A stretch of DNA of 55,141 nt, taken from assembly GCF_000211415.1 (NCBI RefSeq), contig NZ_GL890776.1, positions 119,975 through 175,115 on the forward strand, read 5' to 3'. A program made the position numbers and the translations under genes. This DNA is from Enterobacter mori LMG 25706 (GTDB lineage: Bacteria; Pseudomonadota; Gammaproteobacteria; Enterobacterales; Enterobacteriaceae). Under the pieces are notes generated by a model that had not been told where the DNA came from, did no database searches, and was given only the letters and a program-made list of their open reading frames with translations. Shown one piece after another: positions 34,908 to 43,470 of the stretch; the first letter of the stretch is position 1; the number at the start of each line of letters is the position of its first letter.

Positions 34908-36074
34908 ATGAAAATCAATTTTCCTCTGCTGGCCCTGGCGATTGGCGCTTTTGGGATTGGCACCACTGAATTCTCCCCGATGGGGTTACTGCCTGTTATC
35001 GCACGCGGTGTAGACGTCTCTATTCCTGCGGCCGGGATGTTAATCAGCGCCTATGCCATCGGCGTGATGGTCGGGGCCCCGCTGATGACGCTGCTGCTGT
35101 CGCACCGCGCGCGTCGCAATGCGCTGATATTTTTGATGGCGATCTTTACGCTGGGCAACGTGCTCTCCGCGATTGCGCCGGATTACACCACTCTGATGCT
35201 GTCGCGTATTCTGACCAGCCTGAACCATGGCGCATTTTTCGGTCTGGGCTCGGTTGTTGCGGCAAGCGTGGTTCCGAAGCACAAGCAGGCCAGCGCGGTG
35301 GCGACCATGTTTATGGGGCTGACGATCGCCAACATAGGCGGTGTGCCTGCGGCCACCTGGCTGGGTGAAGTCATTGGCTGGCGAATGTCTTTCCTGGCGA
35401 CTGCAGGTCTGGGCGTGGTGGCGATGGTGGCGCTGTTCTTCTCCTTACCGAAGGGGAGCGCCGGGGAACGTCCTGACGTGCGCAAAGAGCTGTCGGTGCT
35501 GATGCGTCCTCAGGTGCTTTCCGCGCTGCTGACCACGGTGCTGGGGGCCGGTGCGATGTTTACCCTCTACACCTATATTTCACCGGTGTTGCACGATATT
35601 ACCCACGCGACGCCGATCTTTATTACCGCGATGCTGGTGCTGATAGGCGTGGGCTTCTCTATCGGTAACTATCTGGGCGGGAAACTGGCCGATCGCTCCG
35701 TGAGCGGTACGCTGAAAGGCTTTTTAACCCTGCTGATTGTCATCATGATTGCGATCCCGTGGCTGGCACGCAACGAATGGGGTGCTGCGATCGCAATGGT
35801 CGTGTGGGGTGCTGCCACCTTTGCCGTGGTACCACCGCTTCAGATGCGGGTGATGCGTGTCGCCCATGAAGCGCCAGGTCTCTCTTCTTCCGTGAATATC
35901 GGTGCGTTTAACCTGGGTAATGCGCTGGGGGCTGCAGCGGGCGGGGCGGTGATTTCCGGTGGGCTGGGATACAGTTTTGTGCCGGTGATGGGGGCAATTA
36001 TTGCCGCACTCGGCCTGCTGTTAGTGCTGATGTCCGGTCGTAAACAGCCAGAAGCTGCCTGCGCGGCGGAATAA
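34908..36074 (+). CDS. ydhP: MFS transporter YdhP
   Basis: A 388-residue major facilitator with twelve predicted membrane segments, related to arabinose/DHA1-type exporters. It begins MKINFPLLALAIGAFGIGTTEF, and LLSHRARRNALIF is the A-motif-like loop. Length is close to E. coli YdhP (389). Substrate unknown. It converges on sodB with a shared terminator. Confidence 0.88.
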   Translation: MKINFPLLALAIGAFGIGTTEFSPMGLLPVIARGVDVSIPAAGMLISAYAIGVMVGAPLMTLLLSHRARRNALIFLMAIFTLGNVLSAIAPDYTTLMLSRILTSLNHGAFFGLGSVVAASVVPKHKQASAVATMFMGLTIANIGGVPAATWLGEVIGWRMSFLATAGLGVVAMVALFFSLPKGSAGERPDVRKELSVLMRPQVLSALLTTVLGAGAMFTLYTYISPVLHDITHATPIFITAMLVLIGVGFSIGNYLGGKLADRSVSGTLKGFLTLLIVIMIAIPWLARNEWGAAIAMVVWGAATFAVVPPLQMRVMRVAHEAPGLSSSVNIGAFNLGNALGAAAGGAVISGGLGYSFVPVMGAIIAALGLLLVLMSGRKQPEAACAAE

Positions 36075-36106
36075 ACAAAAACGCAGAAGGGCGAACCCTT
36101 CTGCGT
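36075..36106. terminator. Bidirectional terminator between ydhP and sodB
   Basis: ACGCAGAAGGG (36081-36091) pairs perfectly with CCCTTCTGCGT (36096-36106); the loop is CGAA. An A-run on the left supplies the U-tract for sodB; on the plus strand the tail is GTCTCTT. Confidence 0.85.
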
Positions 36107-36111
36107 GTCTC

Positions 36112-36693
36112 TTACGCGGCGAAGTTCTTCGCCACAAAGTCCCAGTTAGCCAGTGCCCAGAAGTGCTCCAGATAGTTAGGACGCGCGTTACGGCAATCAA
36201 TGTAGTAAGCGTGTTCCCATACGTCCACGGTCATCAGCGGTTTAGCGCTGGTGGTCAGCGGGGTACCCGCATTAGAGGTGGAAACGATAGCCAGCTTGCC
36301 ATCCGCTTCTTTGACCAGCCACGTCCAGCCGGAACCGAAGTTTTTGATGGCCGCATCGGTAAACTTCGCTTTGAAGTCCGCGAAGCTGCCAAAAGCGGCG
36401 TTAATGGCGCTCGCCAGCTCACCGTCAGGTTCACCACCGGCATTTGGCGCCAGGCAGTGCCAGTAGAAGGCGCGGTTCCACACCTGAGCCGCGTTGTTAA
36501 ACACGCCACCCTCTGAGCTACGGACGATCTCTTCCAGCGTTTTGCCTTCGAAATCGGTACCTTTAATGAGGTTGTTCAGATTGGTGACATAGGTTTGATG
36601 ATGTTTGCCGTAATGGTACTCCAGCGTTTCCGCAGAAATGTGTGGTGCCAGGGCGTCTTTTGCATACGGTAGTGCAGGTAATTCGAACGACAT
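36112..36693 (-). CDS. sodB: Iron superoxide dismutase SodB with His74 replaced
   Basis: A 193-residue Fe-SOD by length and sequence, reading [20 protein letters not shown] and [12 protein letters not shown]. Family ligands are His27, His74, Asp157 and His161. Here His27, Asp157 and His161 are present, but codon 74 is CGC (Arg), in [11 protein letters not shown] where the family has QVWNHTFYWNC; residue 75 is Ala not Thr and 79 is His not Asn. The rest of the protein is normal, with no frameshift. Loss of a metal ligand would be expected to impair catalysis unless a nearby His substitutes. GGAGAG before the ATG lies in the region RyhB pairs with in E. coli. Confidence 0.93.
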   Translation of the reverse strand: MSFELPALPYAKDALAPHISAETLEYHYGKHHQTYVTNLNNLIKGTDFEGKTLEEIVRSSEGGVFNNAAQVWNRAFYWHCLAPNAGGEPDGELASAINAAFGSFADFKAKFTDAAIKNFGSGWTWLVKEADGKLAIVSTSNAGTPLTTSAKPLMTVDVWEHAYYIDCRNARPNYLEHFWALANWDFVAKNFAA

Positions 36694-36816
36694 TGCTTCT
36701 CTCCTTATTTTATTTGTACGTTGTCAATAACCCTACAGACAACAGGGAAAGGATAGCAAATTGAAAGAGTATGCAAAAGAGGAACTTACCCTGCCACGCG
36801 AGCGACAGGGCAGGGG

Positions 36817-37590
36817 TTAGCGAATGGTTTCTGGCGTCATCACACGGCGCGCGCCAACGTAATGACGAACCCAGTAGTCTTCACTGAGTGAGGTAATCTG
36901 GATGTCCTGGCCGCTACGCGGTGACTGAATGAATTTTCCGTTGCCGACATAGACCCCGACATGGTCAGCCGTGCCGCGACCCTGGGTACGGAAGAACACC
37001 AGGTCACCGTTCTCCAGATCACCACGATTGACCGGTGCGGCGTCGCGCAGGTGGTACATTTCATTGGCGGTACGCGGAATACGGAACTTCACCAGGTCTT
37101 TATATGCGTAATACACCAGGCCACTGCAATCGAAACCCGTTCGTGGAGAAGTGCCACCCCAGTGATACGGTTTACCTATTTGCCCCATTAATTTATTCAT
37201 CGCCGTTTTTTGCGCTTTCTGCATACGGACTTTATGCACTTCGGCTAATTTCGTGACTTTCGTGCACTTCGCTTTGTGACCTTTACGGGTAGTGCATTTT
37301 TCTGTCACGAGGTTGGCGGCCGTTTGCGAGGCTTTACGTCGGCTAGAATGTGCGGTGTGGATTGGGGATGTTTTCGTCTTACTGGAGGCGGTCTTTTTGG
37401 TCTGTGTGGGTGTTTTTTTCTTTACGGTCTTGCTGGTGGTTTTTTTCTTACGTTCTGTGGACTTAACCAGATGCGATTTTTGTACAGCAGAATGCCGCGC
37501 CTGTTCAGAGGCGTTCGCCGCTGGCGTGAAAGTGAGTGATGTAAACAGTAAAGCACAGAGCGTGATCGAGATTTTATTTATCCGCGCCAC
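36817..37590 (-). CDS. mepH: Murein DD-endopeptidase MepH (YdhO)
   Basis: A 257-residue periplasmic NlpC/P60 hydrolase that cuts 4-3 (D-Ala-mDAP) crosslinks to let peptidoglycan grow. After a signal peptide (1-27, ending ANA) comes a Lys/Thr-rich low-complexity linker (about 45-90), then the NlpC/P60 domain with the catalytic Cys in FDCSGLVYYAY and His in ADHVGVYVGNG. It is somewhat shorter than the E. coli protein (271), the difference being in the linker. Confidence 0.92.
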   Translation of the reverse strand: MARINKISITLCALLFTSLTFTPAANASEQARHSAVQKSHLVKSTERKKKTTSKTVKKKTPTQTKKTASSKTKTSPIHTAHSSRRKASQTAANLVTEKCTTRKGHKAKCTKVTKLAEVHKVRMQKAQKTAMNKLMGQIGKPYHWGGTSPRTGFDCSGLVYYAYKDLVKFRIPRTANEMYHLRDAAPVNRGDLENGDLVFFRTQGRGTADHVGVYVGNGKFIQSPRSGQDIQITSLSEDYWVRHYVGARRVMTPETIR

Positions 37591-37928
37591 TGGGCAGTCC
37601 CCTGATTGATGCAGGCCATCAATAATACCCGCGTATGATTTACAAAGCCTGTCGATTCTAATCCATAAAAACCCGAGAAGTTAATAGCATTTTTCATTCT
37701 AAAATCATGTTTCGTTAGCAAGTGCAAAAAAATTCATCGTTCTGTCGCACTATTGTTCACTCCCTAAGCAAAACTGTACTGCAAACAGGGATAAACGTCA
37801 TTTGCGATGCATCTTTTAGCGTTAGCCGTTAAAATAGTAAAACGTGACAAAAATGTTATTTTCCGATGTCTGTCTGAACCGCTACAATGTCAGACTAATG
37901 CCGTAACAGAAGTTAAAGGAAGCAAGAC
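37591..37928. other. Divergent intergenic region between mepH and grxD
   Basis: These 338 bp carry no gene I can support. They are AT-rich and hold the divergent promoters; TACAAT at 37883-37888 is a fair -10 for grxD, about 40 bp before its start, with a poor -35 (TTTCCG). AAAGGA at about 37915-37920 is the grxD ribosome site. I see no operator I can name. Confidence 0.4.
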
Positions 37929-38276
37929 ATGAGCACCACTATTGAAAAAATTCAGCAACAAATCGCTGAAAACCCGATTCTCCTGTACATGAAAGGTTCT
38001 CCGAAGCTGCCAAGCTGCGGTTTCTCCGCGCAAGCGGTTCAGGCGTTATCTGCCTGTGGTGAGCGTTTTGCTTACGTTGATATCCTGCAGAACCCGGACA
38101 TCCGCGCTGAGCTGCCAAAATACGCAAACTGGCCGACTTTCCCACAGCTGTGGGTTGACGGTGAGCTGGTGGGCGGTTGCGACATCCTGATTGAAATGTA
38201 TCAGCGTGGCGAACTGCAGCAGCTGATCAAAGAGACGGCGGCGAAGTACAAAACGGAAGAACCAGACGCAGAGTAA
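37929..38276 (+). CDS. grxD: Monothiol glutaredoxin GrxD (Grx4)
   Basis: A 115-residue CGFS-type glutaredoxin that binds and transfers [2Fe-2S] clusters with glutathione. The active site is KGSPKLPSCGFS with Cys30, followed by WPTFPQLWVDGELVGGCDI for glutathione. Length equals E. coli GrxD. It links functionally to the Suf system at the other end of the window. Confidence 0.97.
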   Translation: MSTTIEKIQQQIAENPILLYMKGSPKLPSCGFSAQAVQALSACGERFAYVDILQNPDIRAELPKYANWPTFPQLWVDGELVGGCDILIEMYQRGELQQLIKETAAKYKTEEPDAE

Positions 38277-38290
38277 GTTTCTGCGTTAAT

Positions 38291-38328
38291 AAAAAAGCGA
38301 CCCGCTTAGTGTGGTCGCTTTTTTTTTG
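38291..38328 (+). terminator. Terminator of grxD
   Basis: AAAGCGACC (38294-38302) pairs with GGTCGCTTT (38313-38321) with a 10-nt loop, followed by a T-run. The A-run on the left would also allow termination of rnt transcripts. Confidence 0.88.
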
Positions 38329-38357
38329 CCGGGCGGCGCTGCGCTTTCCCGGCCTAC
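38328..38357. repeat. REP-like palindromic element
   Basis: GCCGGGCGGCGCTGCGC joined to TTTCCCGGCCTACA has the shape of an enterobacterial REP (BIME) unit: GCCGGG/CCCGGC stem with the trailing CCTAC. It overlaps the last codon of rnt and follows the grxD terminator. Such elements stabilise mRNA 3' ends. Confidence 0.8.
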
Positions 38358-39013
38358 AATTGGCGATCGGCCTCATCATCCATCGGCAGAGGCCAGCCGC
38401 CCAGACGTTTCCAGCGGTTCACAATTTCACAGAATAGTTCTGCCGTACGCTCTGTATCGTAGAGGGCCGAGTGCGCCTGGGTGCCGTCAAACTCAATCCC
38501 TGCCGTGATGCAGGCTTTAGACAAGACCGTTTGCCCCAGCGCCAGACCGCTTAGCGCTGCGGTGTCAAAGGTCACAAACGGATGGAACGGGTTGCGTTTC
38601 AGCGAGGCGCGCTCTGCGGCGGCCATCGTAAAGCTGTGGTCGAACGTCGCGTTGTGGGCCACCATAATGGCGCGGCTACAGTCATTCTCTTTCATGCCTT
38701 TGCGCACCATTTTAAAAATGGCGTGCAGCGCGTCATATTCGCTGACCGCGCCACGTAACGGGTTTTTCGGATCAATACCGTTAAAGGCCAGCGCCTCTGG
38801 CTGCAGGTTTGCCCCTTCGAAAGGTTCAACATGGAAATGCAGCGTGGTGTCCGGTGTAAGCCAGCCCTGTTCATCCATCTTCAGCGTGATGGCGGCAATT
38901 TCAAGCAGCGCATCGGTTTTAGCGTTAAATCCGGCTGTTTCTACATCAATGACAACGGGATAAAAACCACGAAAACGGTCGCACAGACCGGTAAATTGAG
39001 CGTTATCGGACAT
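38354..39013 (-). CDS. rnt: Ribonuclease T
   Basis: A 219-residue DEDDh 3'-exoribonuclease that matures tRNA and other stable RNA 3' ends. Asp23 and Glu25 lie in VIDVETAGF; the other acidic and His residues appear in [16 protein letters not shown] and [11 protein letters not shown]. It acts as a dimer. The final residues extend a little past the E. coli protein (215) and run into the REP-like element. Confidence 0.96.
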   Translation of the reverse strand: MSDNAQFTGLCDRFRGFYPVVIDVETAGFNAKTDALLEIAAITLKMDEQGWLTPDTTLHFHVEPFEGANLQPEALAFNGIDPKNPLRGAVSEYDALHAIFKMVRKGMKENDCSRAIMVAHNATFDHSFTMAAAERASLKRNPFHPFVTFDTAALSGLALGQTVLSKACITAGIEFDGTQAHSALYDTERTAELFCEIVNRWKRLGGWPLPMDDEADRQL

Positions 39014-39085
39014 CAGGGTCTCTTACAAGGGGAAAAAAGCAGTGCGCATTATGGCAAATTTTGAGAGGGGATGCAGTAAAACTAC

Positions 39086-39102
39086 GGGCGCAAAGTGCGC
39101 CC
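39086..39102 (-). terminator. Terminator-like hairpin after gloA
   Basis: GGGCGCA (39086-39092) pairs with TGCGCCC (39096-39102) with a 3-nt loop, 7 bp after the gloA stop. The following minus-strand tract (GTAGTTTTACTG) is only partly T-rich. Confidence 0.5.
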
Positions 39103-39109
39103 TGCGGGA

Positions 39110-39517
39110 TCAGTTGCCCAGACCGCGGCCAGCGTCTTTGGCTTCGATCAGTTCGATTTTATAACCGTCGGGATCTTCAACAAACGCAATCACGGTGGTG
39201 CCGCCTTTTACCGGGCCCGCTTCACGCGTAACGTTGCCGCCGTTGCTGCGGATACGCTCGCAGGCTTCCGCTGCGTTGTCCACTTCCAGCGCGATATGAC
39301 CGTATGCGGTGCCCAGCTCATAGCTGTCCACGCCCCAGTTATAGGTCAGCTCAATGACGGCTTCATCGGTTTCCGGGCCGTAACCCACGAATGCCAGCGA
39401 GTATTTGTATTCAGGGTTTTCGCTGGTGCGCAGCAGCGTCATGCCCAGAACGTTAGTGTAGAAATTGATGGAACGTTGCAGGTCGCCAACGCGCAGCATG
39501 GTGTGAAGTAGGCGCAT
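39110..39517 (-). CDS. gloA: Glyoxalase I (lactoylglutathione lyase)
   Basis: A 135-residue metalloenzyme that isomerises the methylglyoxal-glutathione adduct to lactoylglutathione. The nickel ligands His5, Glu56, His74 and Glu122 are in place. The ATG at 39517 (MRLLHTM), preceded by GAGG, gives the E. coli length; an ATG 18 bp upstream has no better site. It lies downstream of nemRA, as in E. coli, where the three genes form one electrophile-response operon. Confidence 0.96.
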   Translation of the reverse strand: MRLLHTMLRVGDLQRSINFYTNVLGMTLLRTSENPEYKYSLAFVGYGPETDEAVIELTYNWGVDSYELGTAYGHIALEVDNAAEACERIRSNGGNVTREAGPVKGGTTVIAFVEDPDGYKIELIEAKDAGRGLGN

Positions 39518-39575
39518 AATTTCCTCATTAACCAATAGAATGGAGTAACTTTTTGAACAGAAACGATGTTTTAGT

Positions 39576-39599
39576 ATAGCGGCGAAATGTCGCCGCTAT
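39576..39599 (-). other. Strong hairpin between nemA and gloA
   Basis: ATAGCGGCGA (39576-39585) and TCGCCGCTAT (39590-39599) form a perfect 10-bp stem with an AATG loop. No T-run follows on the minus strand. It lies in the nemA-gloA gap, where it may set a partial stop or mRNA end so that gloA is made at a different level from nemRA. Confidence 0.6.
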
Positions 39600-39616
39600 C
39601 AATGCACAATGGGGGA

Positions 39617-40714
39617 TTACAGCGAAGGGTAGTCGGTATAGCCTTCCGCGCCGCCGCCGTAGAAGCTTTCAGGGCGCTGTGGGTTCAGCTCCGCTTTCTT
39701 CTGCAGACGGGCAACCAGATCCGGGTTCGCAATAAAGTCACGGCCAAACGCGACTGCGTCAATAAGGCCTTTGCCGATCAGATCTTCCGCTTTTTCTGGG
39801 GTATACGCACCCGCACCGATGATCACACCGTGGAAGCGCTCGCGCACTTTCTGGCGGAATGCTTCTGTATAAGGCTGGCCGCCTGCCCAGTCCGGCTCGG
39901 ACATGTGCAGATAAGCAATACCGCGTTTCGCCAGCTCTTCAATCAGATACAGCGCGTCCGCTTCTTCGTTCGGACCGTTGTCGACGTTCTGGAAAGAACC
40001 TATTGGGGAGACGCGAATACCAATACGGTCTGCGCTCCACTCTTTACAAACCGCATCCACCACTTCCAGGACCAGGCGCGCGCGGTTTTCGACGCTGCCG
40101 CCGTACTGGTCCGTGCGGTGGTTAGAAGACGGTGACAGGAACTGGTGCAGCAGGTAACCGTGTGCAGAGTGCAGCTCAACCAGGTCGAAACCGGCTTCAC
40201 GGGCGTTCGCCACGGCCTGACGGAAATCGTTCACGATGCCAGGGATCTCGTTCAGCTCCAGCGCGCGCGGCATGGAGGTATCGACGCGAATCGCATTGCC
40301 GTTTTCATCGCGCAGGGACGTTCGGGTATTTGCGCTCAGGGCAGAAGCGGACACCGGAGCCTGACCGCCAGGCTGGATGCTGCTGTGCGAGATACGGCCG
40401 GTGTGCCACAGCTGAACCGCAATGCGGCCATCTTCTGCGTGTACGCCTGCGGTAATTTTCTTCCACGCGGCAATCTGTTCCGGGCTGTGCAGACCGGGCG
40501 CACCGGCATAGCCTTTCGCCTGGGCTGAAATCTGCGTGGCTTCTGAGATGATAAGGCCTGAGCTTGCGCGCTGACGGTAATATTCACCCATCAGAGGCGT
40601 TGGGATATCACCCGGCTCGATGCTGCGAAGACGGGTCAGCGGGGCCATAAACACACGGTTTGGCGCGGTAACGGCACCCACTTTCAGTGGGGTAAATAAC
40701 TTTTCAGCGGACAT
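39617..40714 (-). CDS. nemA: N-ethylmaleimide reductase NemA (Old Yellow Enzyme)
   Basis: A 365-residue FMN-dependent ene-reductase that detoxifies electrophiles such as N-ethylmaleimide, nitrate esters and other reactive carbonyl species. Family motifs include APLTRLRS near the N-terminus, [23 protein letters not shown] and [11 protein letters not shown]. It is 53 bp downstream of nemR, which represses it. Confidence 0.96.
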   Translation of the reverse strand: MSAEKLFTPLKVGAVTAPNRVFMAPLTRLRSIEPGDIPTPLMGEYYRQRASSGLIISEATQISAQAKGYAGAPGLHSPEQIAAWKKITAGVHAEDGRIAVQLWHTGRISHSSIQPGGQAPVSASALSANTRTSLRDENGNAIRVDTSMPRALELNEIPGIVNDFRQAVANAREAGFDLVELHSAHGYLLHQFLSPSSNHRTDQYGGSVENRARLVLEVVDAVCKEWSADRIGIRVSPIGSFQNVDNGPNEEADALYLIEELAKRGIAYLHMSEPDWAGGQPYTEAFRQKVRERFHGVIIGAGAYTPEKAEDLIGKGLIDAVAFGRDFIANPDLVARLQKKAELNPQRPESFYGGGAEGYTDYPSL

Positions 40715-40767
40715 AACGACTCCTGAGTAGACCAGTCGACTAGTAATAATGTAAATAAAAACGCCTG

Positions 40768-41367
40768 CTAAGCGCCAGGCGCAGTAATACTGCTTTTTAC
40801 ATGTGCCAGCGCGCTTTCGAGCGGCACGGCACTGCGAGAAATCTTGGCCTGCAGGTTGGCTCCTAACCAGAGGGAGTATAAAACCTGAGCCTGTGTTAGC
40901 GGGTCACCGGGGAACGAGAGCGTGTTTTCATCACGGCCCTTCGTCAGCGCCTGCGCGAGCAGGGCGATAACCCCGCTGGCACCTTTATCCATCGCCGCGC
41001 GCATATCTTCAGAGAGATCGCACACTTCCGCAGAGAGTTTTACCGTCAGGCAACCGCTGATGATGCCCTGCTGACAGAACTGCGTCAGCGTTTCCTGATA
41101 GTAGTTCAGAACACGATCCCGGTAGTTACCTGCACCGCTGGCGAAGTGGGTGGCAAGGCGCTGATGATAGCTGGCGTAGTGCCGCTCCAGCATGGCCACG
41201 CCGAAGGCTTCTTTGGAGCGGAAGTAGTGATAAAACGACCCCTTCGGCACCTCAGCGGTTTTCAGTAACTCACTCAACCCCATACCGGTAAACCCGCGGT
41301 GCATGCAAAGACGCTCGCCGGTTGCCAGTAAATGTTCGCGTGTATCGTGTTCAGTGTGTCTGCTCAT
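40768..41367 (-). CDS. nemR: TetR-family electrophile-sensing repressor NemR
   Basis: A 199-residue TetR repressor that in E. coli senses hypochlorite, quinones and methylglyoxal through cysteines and derepresses nemA and gloA. The HTH is [20 protein letters not shown] with [10 protein letters not shown] conserved Cys is seen in [15 protein letters not shown]. The 16-bp palindrome TAGACCGTTCGGTCTA lies 13 bp upstream of the start. Confidence 0.95.
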   Translation of the reverse strand: MSRHTEHDTREHLLATGERLCMHRGFTGMGLSELLKTAEVPKGSFYHYFRSKEAFGVAMLERHYASYHQRLATHFASGAGNYRDRVLNYYQETLTQFCQQGIISGCLTVKLSAEVCDLSEDMRAAMDKGASGVIALLAQALTKGRDENTLSFPGDPLTQAQVLYSLWLGANLQAKISRSAVPLESALAHVKSSITAPGA

Positions 41368-41380
41368 GGGTGCACTCTAA

Positions 41381-41396
41381 TAGACCGTTCGGTCTA
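41381..41396. promoter_or_regulatory. NemR box
   Basis: TAGACC-GTTC-GGTCTA is a perfect 6-bp inverted repeat around a 4-bp centre, lying just upstream of nemR. It fits the TAGACC/GGTCTA palindrome to which NemR binds in E. coli, so nemR-nemA-gloA should be autoregulated. Confidence 0.85.
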
Positions 41397-41408
41397 ATGC
41401 AAGCCCGC

Positions 41409-43037
41409 TCAGTGACGACATGGCGACAAAATATCCATCTGTTGCTGATAAACCGTTGATTTCACGTCCATCATACCCAGTACGGTGGCGAACAAATTGT
41501 CCTGCGATACCGCATCTTTTGCTGCATGGTCACGCAAACACTGCTCGTTGACGCCATAATTTTTCGCGTAGTCAGGGGAGAGCCAGAACATAAAGGGAAT
41601 ATGCGTTTGCTGCTCTGGCGCCAGCATGTACGGCGTACCGTGCAGATAAATCCCGCTTTCACCCAGTGATTCACCGTGATCGGAAAGATATATCAGCGCC
41701 GTGTTCATGTTGGCCTGACGGGCTTTTAAGGCGTCAATCGTTTTACTGACCACACTGTCGGTATAGAGGATGGTGTTGTCATAGGTATTCATCAGCGCCT
41801 GATGATCGCAGTCCTGAATTTCGTTGGTATCACAGGTTGGCGTAAATTTTCGGAAACTGTCCGGATAGCGTTTGCTATACGCCGGACCGTGACTACCCAT
41901 CAGATGGATAACCAATACCGTGTCTTGCTGCAGGCCGTCCAGAACATTATCCAGACGATAGAGATTCACATCATCAATGCAGCTTTTGTCTTTGCAGAAT
42001 TGATCCAGCTTCCACTGCGTCATATCTGTATGCGGCACACGGTCGCAGGCACCTTTACAGCCGCCGTCGTTATCGCGCCACAGCAGATTGACACCTGCAT
42101 GGTTAAGCACGTCGAGCAGACCTTCCTGGTGACGCGCGAGGTCGGCATCGTATTTTTTCCGGGTCATGCCGGAAAACATACAAGGGACAGAAACGGCGGT
42201 TTCGGTACCACAGGATGAGGCCTGCGGGAAGTTAATGACGTCTTGCTTTTTCAGTTCCGGGTTAGTTTCGCGCCCGTAACCGTTGAGAGAGTAGTTTGCC
42301 GCGCGTGAGGCTTCACCGACGACCAGAACCAACACGGTTTTTTTCTGCTGCCCGGCAATCAGTGGGCCTTTATGGGCATCTTCACCGATGCGTACCAGCG
42401 TTTGGTCGCCCGCAAACCAGCGCATTTTGCTGTATTTCACGACGGCGCTGACGTAGTTCGCCGGCGTGACCATTTTGACAATGCTTTTATTATTCCGAAA
42501 CAGCGAGGCGTAATCTTTATAAAAGACGGCTGCCACCAGAATAATGACCAGAAGTGCCCCCAGCATTGCTGCAAAGCGCATCAGGAGGGCATACCACCAT
42601 TTCCCGGTACGGATCCGCGTCAGGGCGAGTATGACGGAAGGGACAATACCGGCAACGGCAATCCACAGGATCATCTGCGGCGTGAGCAGTGCCGTGGCTT
42701 CCTGGGAATTGGTTTCAAACACGTTCACAATCATGTTCTGATCGATAACCGCGCCGTAGGTGTACATAAAGTAGGTCGCGGCAGCACATCCCATGGTCAG
42801 GACAATCAGCAGCGGCTTACGAATAAAGGGAATATTAAGCAGGCTAAAGACAACCACCCAGCCGCAAAACAGCACCAGCGGTACGGAAGCGGCGAAGAGG
42901 ATATCGTGCAGATGTGCAGGGGCGATAATGGCCCAGCTGCGCTGAATAAAAAGTGCATTTAGCGCAGTGAAGAAAAGCGCACAACCCAGAGTGAATTTTA
43001 TATCGTTACAGTGTAACTTTTTTGCAAACCACATCAT
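41409..43037 (-). CDS. EptA/MCR-family phosphoethanolamine transferase
   Basis: A 542-residue inner membrane enzyme of the family that adds phosphoethanolamine to lipid A. Five N-terminal membrane segments (about residues 10-180) precede a periplasmic alkaline-phosphatase-like domain. Catalytic features are visible: SCGTETAVSVPCMF with the nucleophile Thr, DNDGGCKGACDR, GSHGPAYSKRYP and DHGESLGESG with HGTPYMLAP. I start at the ATG at 43037 (MMWFAKKL); upstream codons to 43211 read like non-coding sequence overlapping divergent ydhL. K-12 has no gene between nemR and ydhL, so it is an insertion. It looks closer to chromosomal EptA than to plasmid MCR-1; lipid A as target is inferred. Confidence 0.85.
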   Translation of the reverse strand: MMWFAKKLHCNDIKFTLGCALFFTALNALFIQRSWAIIAPAHLHDILFAASVPLVLFCGWVVVFSLLNIPFIRKPLLIVLTMGCAAATYFMYTYGAVIDQNMIVNVFETNSQEATALLTPQMILWIAVAGIVPSVILALTRIRTGKWWYALLMRFAAMLGALLVIILVAAVFYKDYASLFRNNKSIVKMVTPANYVSAVVKYSKMRWFAGDQTLVRIGEDAHKGPLIAGQQKKTVLVLVVGEASRAANYSLNGYGRETNPELKKQDVINFPQASSCGTETAVSVPCMFSGMTRKKYDADLARHQEGLLDVLNHAGVNLLWRDNDGGCKGACDRVPHTDMTQWKLDQFCKDKSCIDDVNLYRLDNVLDGLQQDTVLVIHLMGSHGPAYSKRYPDSFRKFTPTCDTNEIQDCDHQALMNTYDNTILYTDSVVSKTIDALKARQANMNTALIYLSDHGESLGESGIYLHGTPYMLAPEQQTHIPFMFWLSPDYAKNYGVNEQCLRDHAAKDAVSQDNLFATVLGMMDVKSTVYQQQMDILSPCRH

Positions 43038-43067
43038 AAGCAAACCATTCTTTATAGTGATGCGGCG

Positions 43068-43100
43068 AGTATAGAGAGGGAAGATTAGTGAAACCTTAAT
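43068..43100 (-). promoter_or_regulatory. Candidate PmrA box and -10 for the phosphoethanolamine transferase
   Basis: On the minus strand, ATTAAG (43095-43100), five spacer bases and ACTAAT (43084-43089) resemble the PmrA box YTTAAK-N5-YTTAAK with three mismatches. Ten bp further is TATACT (43068-43073), a good -10 whose -35 position falls in the box and is poor, as at activated promoters. PmrA control is inference. Confidence 0.35.
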
Positions 43101-43182
43101 GCCACAAAACGGTGGTAAATCTCTTGCACAGTAGGCGCATAACGTCTTCACTGTAAGTGATGGTCGGTTTGTGGAGGTGAGT

Positions 43183-43422
43183 GTGGCAGAGCAACTGGAA
43201 TTTTTCCCCATCCAGAGCCCGTGCCGGGGGATTTGTCAGGTTGATGAACGCGGCTATTGCCGTGGGTGTATGCGTACCCGTGACGAGCGGTTTAACTGGC
43301 AAAACTTTAGCGATACACAAAAGCAGGACGTGCTTCGCCTCTGCCGACAGCGTCTGCTGCGCAAAATTCGCGCAAACAAAGCGGGGGAAACCGAAGAACC
43401 CCAGCAACCTTCACTGTTTTAA
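43183..43422 (+). CDS. ydhL: DUF1289 protein YdhL
   Basis: A 79-residue protein with four conserved cysteines in SPCRGICQVDERGYCRGCMR, a likely metal-binding motif. I chose the GTG at 43183: GGAGG lies 5 nt upstream and the product then matches E. coli YdhL (MAEQLEFFP) in start and length; the ATG at 43171 overlaps that ribosome site. It ends QQPSLF. Function unknown. Confidence 0.9.
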   Translation: MAEQLEFFPIQSPCRGICQVDERGYCRGCMRTRDERFNWQNFSDTQKQDVLRLCRQRLLRKIRANKAGETEEPQQPSLF

Positions 43423-43470
43423 CACGGTAATTGCGTATACTCATGACATCACGTTCTTGAGGAAAATGTT

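Noticed and set aside
38328..38357. CRISPR repeat or mobile end
   Set aside because: A single REP-like palindrome at a gene end; no second unit or spacer, so it is a standard REP element.
40725..40745. Second NemR box before nemA (TAGACC followed by an imperfect arm)
   Set aside because: Only the left half matches; the right arm does not read GGTCTA, so I do not list it as an operator.
41409..43037. Reading the phosphoethanolamine transferase as a mobile mcr gene
   Set aside because: No insertion sequence, plasmid gene or composition shift is visible around it, and the flanks are chromosomal; it looks like a chromosomal EptA-type gene.
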